Shown here: positions 25,935 to 34,145 of the stretch, in pieces
How the letters are laid out: the number at the start of each line of letters is the position of its first letter
How positions within the stretch are numbered: position 1 is the first letter of the stretch
Assembly (NCBI RefSeq): GCF_012273655.1
Contig: NZ_JAAWWP010000020.1
Coordinates: 62,001 to 126,000 of the forward strand
Length of the DNA stretch: 64,000 nucleotides
Origin: Streptomyces physcomitrii
Lineage (GTDB): Bacteria > Actinomycetota > Actinomycetes > Streptomycetales > Streptomycetaceae
Direction of reading: 5' to 3'
Program-made: the position numbers and the translations under genes
The notes under the pieces: generated by a model
Told to the model about the DNA's origin: nothing
The model's database searches: none
What the model saw: only the letters and a program-made list of their open reading frames with translations

Positions 25935-26783
25935 ATGGACGAAGAGACCCTGCTCGCGCGTTCGGGCGGCCCCGTCACCCGCGGTCGGCTGCGCGGTGAC
26001 CTGGCCCGGCTGGGGATCGCCGCGGGCGACCTCGTGATGTTCCATACGCGGCTCTCCGCCCTCGGCTGGGTCGCCGGGGGTGCCCGTACCGTCGTCGAGG
26101 CGCTGCGGGACGCGGTGGGCGAGAGGGGCACCCTGATGGTCACCTGCGGCTGGAACGACGCGCCGCCCTACGGATTCACCGACTGGCCGCCGGAGTGGCA
26201 GGCGGCTCTGCGAGCCGAACACCCCGTGTACGACCCGGAGTTGAGCGAGTCCGACCACGAGAACGGCCGCCTGCCCGAGGTGCTGCGGCGCTGGCCCGGC
26301 GCGGTACGCAGCCGCCATCCCGACGTGAGCTTCGCGGCGCTCGGCCCGCTCGCCGGTCCGCTGACGGAGGACCACCCCTGGGACGATCCGCACGGTCCCG
26401 GCAGCCCGTTGGCCCGGCTCGTGGCGCACGGCGGCCGGGTGCTGCTCCTCGGCGCCCCGCTGGACACGCTCACCCTGCTGCACCACGCGGAGGCGCTGGC
26501 CGAGGCGCCCGGGAAACGGTTCGTGGAGTACGAGCAGCCCGTCCGCGACGAGCACGGGCAACGCGTCTGGCGCCGCTTCCGCGACATCGACTCCGAGCAC
26601 GGTGCCTTCGACTACTCCGCCCTGGTGGCCGAGGGGGAGGAGGCCTTCGAGGTGCTGGCCCGGGACGCGCTGGCGGCGGGGCTCGGGAGGCGGGGGGTGG
26701 TGGGCGCTGCCGAGAGCTATCTCTTCGAGGCGGCTGAGGTGGTGCGGTTCGGGGTGGAGTGGATTGAGCGGGGGGTGGGGTGA
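25935..26783 (+). CDS. AAC(3) family aminoglycoside N-acetyltransferase-like protein
   Basis: The 282-residue protein belongs to the Antibiotic_NAT family, which acetylates the 3-amino group of 2-deoxystreptamine aminoglycosides from acetyl-CoA. Landmarks are LARLGIAAGDLVMFHTRLSALGWV near residues 20-43 (the acetyl-CoA/substrate motif HTRLSALGW), RGTLMVTCGWND near 62-73, LPEVLRRWPGAVRSRHPDVSFAALG near 103-127, and HGGRVLLLGAPLDTLTLLHHAE near 160-181. It is full length. ATG 25935 gives the family start; an open frame continues upstream in G-rich DNA. No producer cluster is nearby, so it may be a housekeeping homologue or an acquired resistance gene. Actual substrate range cannot be read from sequence. 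Confidence 0.88.
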   Translation: MDEETLLARSGGPVTRGRLRGDLARLGIAAGDLVMFHTRLSALGWVAGGARTVVEALRDAVGERGTLMVTCGWNDAPPYGFTDWPPEWQAALRAEHPVYDPELSESDHENGRLPEVLRRWPGAVRSRHPDVSFAALGPLAGPLTEDHPWDDPHGPGSPLARLVAHGGRVLLLGAPLDTLTLLHHAEALAEAPGKRFVEYEQPVRDEHGQRVWRRFRDIDSEHGAFDYSALVAEGEEAFEVLARDALAAGLGRRGVVGAAESYLFEAAEVVRFGVEWIERGVG

Positions 26784-26813
26784 CGGGGTGACAGATACCA
26801 ACTGACGGATGAC

Positions 26814-26841
26814 GGATGACAGATAGTGATATCTGTCATCC
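26814..26841. terminator. Perfect 12-bp palindrome, probable bidirectional terminator
   Basis: GGATGACAGATA (26814-26825) and TATCTGTCATCC (26830-26841) are perfect inverted repeats with a GTGA loop. Partial copies of GGTGACAGATA and its complement flank it (about 26788 and 26844), so a longer stem is possible. It starts 31 bases after the AAC(3) stop. Confidence 0.6.
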
Positions 26842-26881
26842 GCCATCTGTCACCCCAACTGTGTCAGCCGCCGCAGAATCC

Positions 26882-26962
<81 letters not shown>

Positions 26963-27003
26963 ATGCCTGCCCGCCTGCTGCCTGCCTCCGTGGCCGTGCC
27001 TTC

Positions 27004-27063
27004 CGCGACCGCGCCTCCGCGACCGCGCCTCCGCGACCGCGCCTCCGCGACCGCGCCTCCGCG
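27004..27063. repeat. 14-bp tandem repeat, four copies
   Basis: CGACCGCGCCTCCG-type units repeat with a 14-base period about four times and decay at both ends (CGACCCTGCC, CCGCGACCGTGCC). Confidence 0.8.
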
Positions 27064-27129
27064 ACCCTGCCTCCCGCGACCGTGCCCCCGCCCCGCCCGC
27101 CCCTCCCCAGCACCTTTGTCCTCCCAGGA

Positions 27130-27163
27130 GAAAAAGTCTGAGCGATTTCTGCACGACTTCTTC
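27130..27163. promoter_or_regulatory. Imperfect inverted repeat upstream of the ROK regulator gene
   Basis: GAAAAAGTC (27130-27138) mirrors GACTTCTTC (27155-27163) with one mismatch and a 16-base centre. It lies in the only AT-rich part of the spacer, 164 bases before the ROK start. Candidate operator for the ROK protein. Confidence 0.35.
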
Positions 27164-27326
27164 CCAGCCGGGTGTGCCGTTGCTACGTTCCCCGTGAAAT
27201 CCCGGCGCGCGCCCGCTACTCGGCGGGTCGGGCACCGGCCGCGTACCGGCGGTCAGGTGTCCGGCGTCCCTGCGTCACCGTGACCGGGTTTCCCCGTGCC
27301 GTGGGCCTTGGGGAGGGAGGGGCAGC

Positions 27327-28517
27327 GTGAGGCGCATGACGGCTCGGCCTGCGAACGCGCATCAGGCGCGGCTCCTGCGGCTGCTGCGGGACGGCGGTCC
27401 GACATCCCGGGCCCGTCTGGGCGACGAGGTGGAACTCTCCCGTTCCAAGCTCGCCGTCGAGGTGGACCGGCTCCTGGAGACCGGTCTGGTGGTGGCCGAC
27501 GGGCTCGCCGCCTCCCGGGGCGGGCGCCGTTCGCACAACGTCCGGCTCTCACCCGGTCTGCGCTTCCTCGGCATCGACATCGGCGCGACCTCGGTCGACG
27601 TCGCCGTCACCGGCCCGGAGCTGGAGATCCTCGGCCACCTCAACCAGCCGATGGACGTACGCGAGGGCCCGGTCGCGGTCTTCGAGCAGGTCCTCGCCAT
27701 GGTGGCCAAGCTCAAGCACGACGGCCTCGCCGAGGGCTTCGACGGCGCGGGCATCGGCGTGCCGGGGCCGGTCCGCTTCCCCGAGGGGGTCCCGGTGGCG
27801 CCGCCGATCATGCCGGGCTGGGACGGCTTCCCGGTACGGGAGGCGCTCAGCCAGGAGCTCGGCTGCCCGGTCCTGGTCGACAACGACGTGAACCTGATGG
27901 CGCTCGGCGAGCAGCAGGCCGGAGTCGCGCGCAGCGTACGGGACTTCTTCTGCGTGAAGATCGGTACCGGTATCGGCTGCGGCATCGTCGTCGGCGGCGA
28001 GGTCCACCGCGGCACGACCGGCAGCGCGGGCGACATCGGACACATCCAGGCGGAGCCCGAGGGACGCCCGTGCGCCTGCGGCAACCGCGGCTGCCTGGAG
28101 GCCTACTTCGGCGGCGCGGCACTCGCCCGGGACGCCGAAGCGGCCGCCCGGGACGGGAGTTCGCCGGAACTTGCCGCGCGGCTCGCCGTCGCGGGCAGGC
28201 TGAGCGGCCCGGACGTGGCCGCCGCCGCGGCGGCCGGGGACGCCGCCGCGCTCGGCCTGATCCGCGACGGCGGCACCCGTACGGGGCAGGTCATCGCCGG
28301 ACTCGTCAGCTTCTTCAACCCCGGGCTCGTGGTGATCGGGGGCGGTGTGACGGGCCTCGGCCACACCCTGCTCGCCAGTATCCGCACCCAGGTCTACCGC
28401 CAGTCGCTGCCGCTCGCGACCGGCAATCTCCCGCTGGTCCTGGGCGAGTTGGGCCAGCTCGCCGGGGTCACCGGAGCCACCCGCCTGATCAGCGACCACC
28501 TCTTCTCCCCGGCCTGA
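27327..28517 (+). CDS. ROK family transcriptional regulator (NagC/XylR type)
   Basis: The 396-residue protein couples sugar sensing to transcription. An N-terminal winged helix (ARLLRLLRDGGPTSRARLGDEV, residues about 14-35, then SKLAVEVDRLLETGLV) is followed by the ASKHA sugar-kinase fold: GIDIGATSVDVAV near 82-94, GIGVPGPV near 142, CVKIGTGIGCGIVVGGEV near 211, and the zinc site GHIQAEPEGRPCACGNRGCLEAYF with C-x-C-x4-C. The ATP-binding and catalytic Asp (DNDVN) region is present, but a DNA-binding domain favours a regulator, not glucokinase. GTG 27327 or ATG 27336 are both possible. It precedes a CUT2-type sugar importer, its probable target. Confidence 0.93.
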   Translation: MRRMTARPANAHQARLLRLLRDGGPTSRARLGDEVELSRSKLAVEVDRLLETGLVVADGLAASRGGRRSHNVRLSPGLRFLGIDIGATSVDVAVTGPELEILGHLNQPMDVREGPVAVFEQVLAMVAKLKHDGLAEGFDGAGIGVPGPVRFPEGVPVAPPIMPGWDGFPVREALSQELGCPVLVDNDVNLMALGEQQAGVARSVRDFFCVKIGTGIGCGIVVGGEVHRGTTGSAGDIGHIQAEPEGRPCACGNRGCLEAYFGGAALARDAEAAARDGSSPELAARLAVAGRLSGPDVAAAAAAGDAAALGLIRDGGTRTGQVIAGLVSFFNPGLVVIGGGVTGLGHTLLASIRTQVYRQSLPLATGNLPLVLGELGQLAGVTGATRLISDHLFSPA

Positions 28518-28827
28518 GCCACCCCGGCCGACCCGCACCACCCGCACCGAGCGCAGCCGCACCACGCGCACGACCAGCACGGCCGCACGTCCAGCAGAGC
28601 CGCACCACTCGCCCGGCAGCCCCACCCGCACACCCGCACCACGCCGCCCCGCGTCACGCCCCACCGCACACCACCGCACCGCACCCCACCGCATCTCACC
28701 GCACACCAACGGACCTCCCGGCCGCCCCGGGACGGCCCCGTACGCCCCGACGCACCCGGCATCCCCGTACGACCCGCACCCCGCACCCGCACCCCGCACC
28801 CGCCCCGGCTCCCGACGGAGGACGGCC
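28518..28827. other. C/A-rich spacer, no gene
   Basis: About 310 bases between the ROK gene and the sugar ATPase gene. The plus strand is almost devoid of long purine runs (CCGCACC and CACCGCA repeats). No palindrome or clear promoter was found. The importer may be co-transcribed with the ROK gene. Confidence 0.5.
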
Positions 28828-30729
28828 ATGGCAGCAGCACCCCTGCTCACGATGTCCGGCATCACCAAGTCCTTCCCCGGCGTGCGCGCGCTCGACGGGG
28901 TGGACCTCGATGTCGAGGCCGGGGAGGTGCACTGCCTGCTCGGGCAGAACGGTGCGGGCAAGTCGACGCTGATCAAGGTGCTCGCCGGGGCGCACCAGCC
29001 GGACGAGGGGCGGATCAGCTGGGAGGGCAGGGAGGTACGGCTCGGCAGTCCGGTGGCCGCGATGCGGCTCGGCATCGCCACCATCTACCAGGAACTCGAC
29101 CTGGTGGAGCACCTGTCCGTCACCGAGAACGTCTTCCTCGGGCACGAGGTGGCCACCCGCGGCTTCCTCCGGGTGCGTACCGCCCGTGAACGCGCCGCCG
29201 CCCTGCTGCGCCGCCTCGGCCACCCGGAGATCGACCCGCGCACCCTGGTCGGCGCGCTGTCCGCGGCCGGGCAGCAGATCGTCTCGATGGCCCGGGCGCT
29301 CTCCCACGAGGTGCGGCTGATCGTGATGGACGAGCCCTCGGCGGCGCTCGACCCGGACGAGGTCGGCAACCTCTTCCGCATCGTCACCGATCTGACCGCC
29401 CAGGGCGTGGCGGTTGTCTACATCTCGCACCGCCTGGAGGAGATCCGGCGGATCGGCGACCGCGTCTCGGTCCTCAAGGACGGCCGGGTCGCCGCCCGCG
29501 GCCTCCCGGCCCGCACCACCGCCACCCGCGAGGTGGTCTCCCTGATGACCGGCCGCGAGATCGCCTACGTCTTCCCGCCCCGCCCCACCCGGCCGTACGG
29601 CACCCCGGCCCGTACCGGCGACGAGGCGACGACGGACCGGCGCTCCGGGGACTCCGGCTCCGGGACCACCGGCCCCGAGGCCACCGGACCGGGGGAGTCC
29701 GGCTCCGGTGACGCCCACTCCTGGGACCCGTGGTCCAAGGACCCCCGCCCCCAGGACCCGTACGCCAAGACCACCGCATCCCAGGACTCCGTACCCCATG
29801 ACTCCGGATCCCAGGACCACGTATCCCAGGACCCGAACCCCCGGTACCGCGCATCCCAGGACCGCCGCTCCGAGGATCACCGATCCCAGGACCACCGATC
29901 CCAGGACCACGGACCCGAGGACCACCCCTCCACCGCCCTCACCCCCCAAGACCACGACCCCCGCTCAGGCCCCACCGTCCCCACCCCCCTCACCCCACCC
30001 CTCCTCAGCCTGCAATCCCTCACCCGCAAGGGCGAGTTCGCCCCCCTTGACCTCGATGTGCACCCGGGGGAGATCGTCGGCCTCGCGGGTCTTGTCGGGT
30101 CCGGGCGGTCGGAGATCCTGGAGACCGTGGCGGGCGCGCGGCGGCCGAGCGCGGGACGGGTCCTGGTCGACGGGAAGCCGCTGCGCCCCGGTTCGGTGCC
30201 CGCGGCGGTGCGGGCCGGGATCGGTCTCGCGCCCGAGGAGCGCAAGGCGCAGGCGCTGCTGATGCTGGAGCCGGTCAGCAGCAATGTCTCGCTCTCCTCG
30301 CTCGGCCGCTTCTCCACCGGCGGCTGGCTCGACGGGCGCCGGGAACGCGCCGCCGCCCTCGCCGGCACCCGGGACCTCTCGCTCTCCCCGGCCGACCCGG
30401 ACCGCCCGGTGCGCACCCTGTCCGGCGGCAACCAGCAGAAGGTCGTCCTCGCCCGCTGGCTGCTGCGCGAGTGCCGGGTGCTGCTGCTCGACGAACCCAC
30501 CCGGGGCGTGGACGTCGGCGCCCGCTCCGAGCTGTACGCCCTGATCCGCCGCCTCGCGGACGAGGGGCTCGCCGTCCTCCTGGTCTCCAGCGAGGTGCCC
30601 GAGGTGCTGGGCCTCGCCGACCGCGTCCTGGTGCTCCGGGAGGGCGTGGTGGTGCACCGGGCACCGGCCACCGAACTCGACGAGCACCGCGTACTCGACC
30701 TCGTCATGGAAGGAGCACCCTCGTGCTGA
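28828..30729 (+). CDS. Sugar ABC transporter ATP-binding protein, two NBDs joined by a long repeat linker (RbsA/CUT2 type)
   Basis: The 633-residue protein powers sugar import. The first NBD (about residues 5-250) has Walker A GQNGAGKST near 40-48, signature SAAGQQIVSMARAL, and Walker B LIVMDEPSAALD. The second NBD (about 392-630) has the degenerate P-loop GLVGSGRSE that is normal for CUT2 proteins, signature LSGGNQQKV near 530, and Walker B LLLDEPTRGVDVG. Between them lies an insert of about 140 residues (about 252-391) rich in Ser, Asp, Gln, His, Pro, with repeats such as SQDH and PQDP. Usual RbsA proteins have a short linker and total about 500 residues. GGAGGA precedes the ATG by six bases. 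The stop overlaps the permease start. Confidence 0.94.
   Translation: MAAAPLLTMSGITKSFPGVRALDGVDLDVEAGEVHCLLGQNGAGKSTLIKVLAGAHQPDEGRISWEGREVRLGSPVAAMRLGIATIYQELDLVEHLSVTENVFLGHEVATRGFLRVRTARERAAALLRRLGHPEIDPRTLVGALSAAGQQIVSMARALSHEVRLIVMDEPSAALDPDEVGNLFRIVTDLTAQGVAVVYISHRLEEIRRIGDRVSVLKDGRVAARGLPARTTATREVVSLMTGREIAYVFPPRPTRPYGTPARTGDEATTDRRSGDSGSGTTGPEATGPGESGSGDAHSWDPWSKDPRPQDPYAKTTASQDSVPHDSGSQDHVSQDPNPRYRASQDRRSEDHRSQDHRSQDHGPEDHPSTALTPQDHDPRSGPTVPTPLTPPLLSLQSLTRKGEFAPLDLDVHPGEIVGLAGLVGSGRSEILETVAGARRPSAGRVLVDGKPLRPGSVPAAVRAGIGLAPEERKAQALLMLEPVSSNVSLSSLGRFSTGGWLDGRRERAAALAGTRDLSLSPADPDRPVRTLSGGNQQKVVLARWLLRECRVLLLDEPTRGVDVGARSELYALIRRLADEGLAVLLVSSEVPEVLGLADRVLVLREGVVVHRAPATELDEHRVLDLVMEGAPSC
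29724..29935 (+). repeat. Degenerate repeat encoding the NBD linker
   Basis: Units containing CCCAGGACC or close variants recur every 9-18 bases, in frame, and encode SQD, PQD, RSQDH and similar motifs. GC content and base pattern differ from the flanking NBD sequence, so the linker seems to have grown by local duplication. Confidence 0.8.
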
Positions 30730-31727
30730 CTGCCGCGACCGACCCGGGCGCGGGCTCCCTGCCGCCCACCAAGTCCCCTGCCCGCAGGGCGGTTTCACGG
30801 ATCGACCTGCGGCACCTCTCGCTGCTCGCGGTGCTCGGCGCGCTGGTGGTCGTCGGCGCCCTCACCAAGCCGAGCGAGTTCCTGAGCACCGACAATCTGC
30901 AGCTGATCCTCACCCAGGCCTCGGTGATCGGCGTGGTCACCGTGGGCGTCACCTTCGTCATCATCGGCGGCGGCATCGACCTCTCGGTGGGCGCGATCGT
31001 CGCCCTCGCCTCGGTGTGGGCGACCACCGTCGCCACCCAGGAGTACGGGCTGCCCGGCATCCTGTTCTGCGCCCTCCTGGTCGGCCTCGGCTGCGGGCTG
31101 GTCAACGGGCTCCTGGTGGCGTACGGGCCGATGGTGCCGTTCATCGCCACCCTCGCGATGCTGGCCTCGGCGCGCGGGCTCGCGCTCCAGATCAGCGACG
31201 GGCGCACCCAGGTGGTCACCGTCGAGTCCGTGCTCGACCTGGGCCTGCCCGACGCCTACGTGCTCGGGATCCCGCCGCTGGTGCTGATCTTCGCGGCGGT
31301 CTCGGTGCTGGGCTGGCTGGTCCTCGGGCGCACCACCTTCGGGCGCCGCACGGTCGCCATCGGCGGCAACCCGGAGGCCTCCCGGCTCGCGGGCATCGCG
31401 GTCAAGCGGCAGCGGCTGCTGCTCTACCTGCTCTCCGGACTGTGCTGCGGGATCGCCGCCTTCATGCTCGTCGTGCTCACCGGCTCCGGCCAGAACACCA
31501 ACGGCAACCTCTACGAACTCGACGCCATCGCCGCCGCGATCATCGGCGGCACCCTGCTCAGCGGCGGACGCGGCACCATCACCGGCTCCGTCCTCGGCGT
31601 CCTGGTCTTCACCACCATCACCAACCTCTTCGCGCTCAACAACCTGCAGAGCGACGTCCAGCAGATCGCCAAGGGAGCGATCATCGTCGCTGCCGTCCTG
31701 GTCCAGAAGGGTCGTACCAGCTCATGA
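30723..31727 (+). CDS. Sugar ABC transporter permease (RbsC/CUT2 type)
   Basis: The 334-residue integral membrane protein has eight to ten hydrophobic segments. Family landmarks are VIIGGGIDLSVGAIVALASV near residues 77-96 (the GGIDLSVG motif is diagnostic for CUT2 permeases), YGPMVPFIATLAMLASARGLAL near 134-155, the cytoplasmic coupling segment AIGGNPEASRLAGIAVKR near 210-227, and AAAIIGGTLLSGGRGT near 272-287. GTG 30723 overlaps the upstream stop by seven bases and has GGAG upstream. Its stop overlaps the binding protein start as ATGA. With the two-NBD ATPase it forms the import channel. Confidence 0.95.
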   Translation: MLTAATDPGAGSLPPTKSPARRAVSRIDLRHLSLLAVLGALVVVGALTKPSEFLSTDNLQLILTQASVIGVVTVGVTFVIIGGGIDLSVGAIVALASVWATTVATQEYGLPGILFCALLVGLGCGLVNGLLVAYGPMVPFIATLAMLASARGLALQISDGRTQVVTVESVLDLGLPDAYVLGIPPLVLIFAAVSVLGWLVLGRTTFGRRTVAIGGNPEASRLAGIAVKRQRLLLYLLSGLCCGIAAFMLVVLTGSGQNTNGNLYELDAIAAAIIGGTLLSGGRGTITGSVLGVLVFTTITNLFALNNLQSDVQQIAKGAIIVAAVLVQKGRTSS

Positions 31728-32815
31728 GAGAACTCCGGCGCACCGGCGACAGCCCCGAACAGCCGCCCGCCACAGGGCAGTTCGCCAGCCGCCGCAATCT
31801 GCTCCTCGGCACCGCGGCGGCCGGTGCCGCCCTGCTCGCCACCGGCTGCACCAGCAACGAGACCAAGGACGAGTCCGACTCCGGCAAGCAGCCCGCGGGC
31901 GCGCCCGGCGACAAGCCCGGCAAGAAGGTCACCATCGGCTTCGCCGGTCCGCAGGCCGACCACGGCTGGCTCAACGCCATCAACGAGGAGGGCAGGCGCC
32001 GCGCGAAGGCCTACGAGGACGTCACCCTGGTCAGCACCGAGGGCTCCAACGACACCGCGCAGCAGATCGGCCAGATCGAGACCCTGATCAACAAGAAGGT
32101 CGACGTCCTGGTGATCCTGCCCGCCGACGGCAAGGCGCTGACCGGCGTCGGCCTCAAGGCGATGCGGGCCGGCATCCCGGTGGTCAACCTGGACCGGGTC
32201 TTCAACTCCCCGCAGGCGTACCGCTGCTGGATCGGCGGCGACAACTACGGGATGGGCCTGAACGCGGGCCGTTACATCGGCGAGCGGCTCAAGGGCAAGA
32301 AGAACGCGAAGGTCGTCGAACTCGCCGGGATGGACAGCCTGGAGCTGACCCAGGAGCGCACCCGGGGCTTCGACGACGCCCTGAAGAACTACCCGAACAT
32401 CCGCAAGGTGGCCCGCCAGGCCGCCGAGTTCACCGTCGAGTCCGGGCAGAAGAAGATGGCCGAACTCCTGCAGGCGCAGCCGAAGTTCGACGCCCTGTGG
32501 AACCACGACGACGATCAGGGCGTGGGCGCCGAGCGGGCCATCAAGCAGGCCGGGCGGGACGAGTTCGTGATGGTCGGCGGCGCGGGTTCGCGGCATTCGA
32601 TGGATGTCATCAAGGCCGACAACACCGTCCTCAAGGCGACCGTGCTCTACCCGCCGACCATGGCGGCCTCCGCGATCGACCTGGCCCGCGCCCTCGGCCA
32701 GGGCAAGGGCGTCGGCGGCCTCGCCGAGCAGGAGATCCCCGCCTCGCTCACCCTCTACTCGGCCGTGGTGACCAAGGAGAACGTCGACCAGTACCTCCCG
32801 ACCGGCTTCAACTGA
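31724..32815 (+). CDS. Sugar ABC transporter substrate-binding lipoprotein (RbsB type), Tat-type signal
   Basis: The 363-residue protein captures sugar outside the membrane. The signal contains a twin-arginine SRRNLLLGTAAAGAALLATGC (motif pieces: SRRNLLL near 23-29 and lipobox LLATGC with Cys near 43), so export by Tat before lipidation is likely. The mature part is a periplasmic-binding-protein type 1 fold: VTIGFAGPQADHGWLNAINEEG near 66, DVLVILPADGKAL near 126, GIPVVNLDRVF near 150, ELTQERTRGFDDAL near 207, and DALWNHDDDQGVGAERAI near 257. The hinge and pocket layout fit pentoses or related polyols. Specific ligand is unknown. ATGA overlap couples it to the permease. Confidence 0.94.
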   Translation: MRELRRTGDSPEQPPATGQFASRRNLLLGTAAAGAALLATGCTSNETKDESDSGKQPAGAPGDKPGKKVTIGFAGPQADHGWLNAINEEGRRRAKAYEDVTLVSTEGSNDTAQQIGQIETLINKKVDVLVILPADGKALTGVGLKAMRAGIPVVNLDRVFNSPQAYRCWIGGDNYGMGLNAGRYIGERLKGKKNAKVVELAGMDSLELTQERTRGFDDALKNYPNIRKVARQAAEFTVESGQKKMAELLQAQPKFDALWNHDDDQGVGAERAIKQAGRDEFVMVGGAGSRHSMDVIKADNTVLKATVLYPPTMAASAIDLARALGQGKGVGGLAEQEIPASLTLYSAVVTKENVDQYLPTGFN

Positions 32816-32890
32816 CCTGCCGGGCGCGGCCGTTGACGACCACCGGCCCGCGCCCCGCCACCGCACCCCGCTTCGACTGGGAGGAGCTCC

Positions 32891-34099
32891 ATGCCCAACG
32901 ACACCTCCGCGCCCGCCACCCCCGCCACCCCGGTACTGGGGATCGGGATGATCGGCTACGCCTTCATGGGCGCCGCCCACTCGCAGGGCTGGCGCACCGT
33001 GGGGCGGGTCTTCGACCTGCCGCTGGCCCCCGCCATGGCCGCCGTCTGCGGGCGGGACCCGGCCGCCGTGCGGGCGGCGGCCGGCCGGCTCGGCTGGGCC
33101 GCCGCCGAGACCGACTGGCGGGCCCTGATCGCCCGGGACGACGTGGACCTCGTCGACATCTGCACCCCCGGGTCCAGCCACGCCGAGATCGCGATCGCGG
33201 CCCTGGAGGCGGGCAAGCACGTGCTGTGCGAGAAGCCGCTCGCCAACACCGTGGCCGAGGCCGAGGCGATGGCCGAGGCCGCCCGCCGGGCCCGCGCCCG
33301 CGGCCGGTTCGCCATGGTCGGCTTCAACTACCGCCGCACGCCCGCCCTGGCGCTGGCCCGCCGGATGACGGCCGAGGGACGCCTCGGCGTGCTGCGGCAC
33401 GTGCGGATCAGCTACCTCCAGGACTGGCTGGTCAGCCCCGACTTCCCGCTGGCCTGGCGGCTGCGCAGGGAGCAGGCGGGCTCCGGCGCCCTCGGCGACC
33501 TCGGCGCGCACGCCGTCGACCTCGCCCAGCACCTCGCGGGCGAGCCGCTCACCGCGGTCAGCGCGCAGACCGAGACCTTCGTACGGGAGCGCCCGGTGCC
33601 CGGCGGCTCCCCGGGCGAGATCGGCCCGGTCACCGTGGACGACGCCGCGCTGATCTCCGGGCGCCTCGCCTCCGGGGCGCTGGCCTCCTTCGAGGTGAGC
33701 CGGGTCGCCGCGGGCCGCAAGAACGCGCTGCGGGTGGAGGTCAACGGCACCCTCGGCTCGCTCTCCTTCGACCTGGAGCGCCTGAACGAACTGCACTTCC
33801 ACGACCACACCGCCGACCCGGCCGAGGCGGGCTTCCGCCGCATCCACGTCACCGAGGACAGCCACCCGTACCTCTCCGCCTGGTGGCCGGCCGGTCACGG
33901 ACTCGGCTACGAGCACACCTTCACCCACCAGGCCCACGACCTGCTCCAGGCGATCGCCGCGGGCACCGACCCGGACCCCGGCTTCGAGGAGGGGCTCCAG
34001 GTGCAGCGCGTCCTCGCCGCGGTCGAGCAGAGCGCGGCCGAGAACTCCGTCCTGGTCCCCGTCCCGGCCCCGCAGCCCGCCGCCGTCCCCGCCGGGTGA
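32891..34099 (+). CDS. Gfo/Idh/MocA family oxidoreductase
   Basis: The 402-residue NAD(P)-dependent dehydrogenase is likely to oxidise the imported sugar or polyol. A Rossmann domain starts with GIGMIGYAFMGAAHSQG near residues 16-32, and CEKPLANTVAEAEAM near 116-130 holds the conserved Lys of the EKP motif. The C-terminal domain contains GSGALGDLGAHAVDLAQHL near 197-215, with the catalytic Asp and His in the DLGAHAVD segment. GGGAGGAG precedes the ATG. It lies 75 bases after the binding protein gene and 46 bases before the isomerase gene, in the same operon. Many family members act on inositols or make 3-keto sugars. Confidence 0.93.
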   Translation: MPNDTSAPATPATPVLGIGMIGYAFMGAAHSQGWRTVGRVFDLPLAPAMAAVCGRDPAAVRAAAGRLGWAAAETDWRALIARDDVDLVDICTPGSSHAEIAIAALEAGKHVLCEKPLANTVAEAEAMAEAARRARARGRFAMVGFNYRRTPALALARRMTAEGRLGVLRHVRISYLQDWLVSPDFPLAWRLRREQAGSGALGDLGAHAVDLAQHLAGEPLTAVSAQTETFVRERPVPGGSPGEIGPVTVDDAALISGRLASGALASFEVSRVAAGRKNALRVEVNGTLGSLSFDLERLNELHFHDHTADPAEAGFRRIHVTEDSHPYLSAWWPAGHGLGYEHTFTHQAHDLLQAIAAGTDPDPGFEEGLQVQRVLAAVEQSAAENSVLVPVPAPQPAAVPAG

Positions 34100-34145
34100 C
34101 CTCCCGTATCCCGCAAGCGAACTGAGTACGCGTCAGGAGAAGACG

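Noticed and set aside
31016..31723. A start for the binding protein 236 codons upstream.
   Set aside because: It would overlap the permease. The ATG 31724 start gives a normal Tat/lipoprotein signal.
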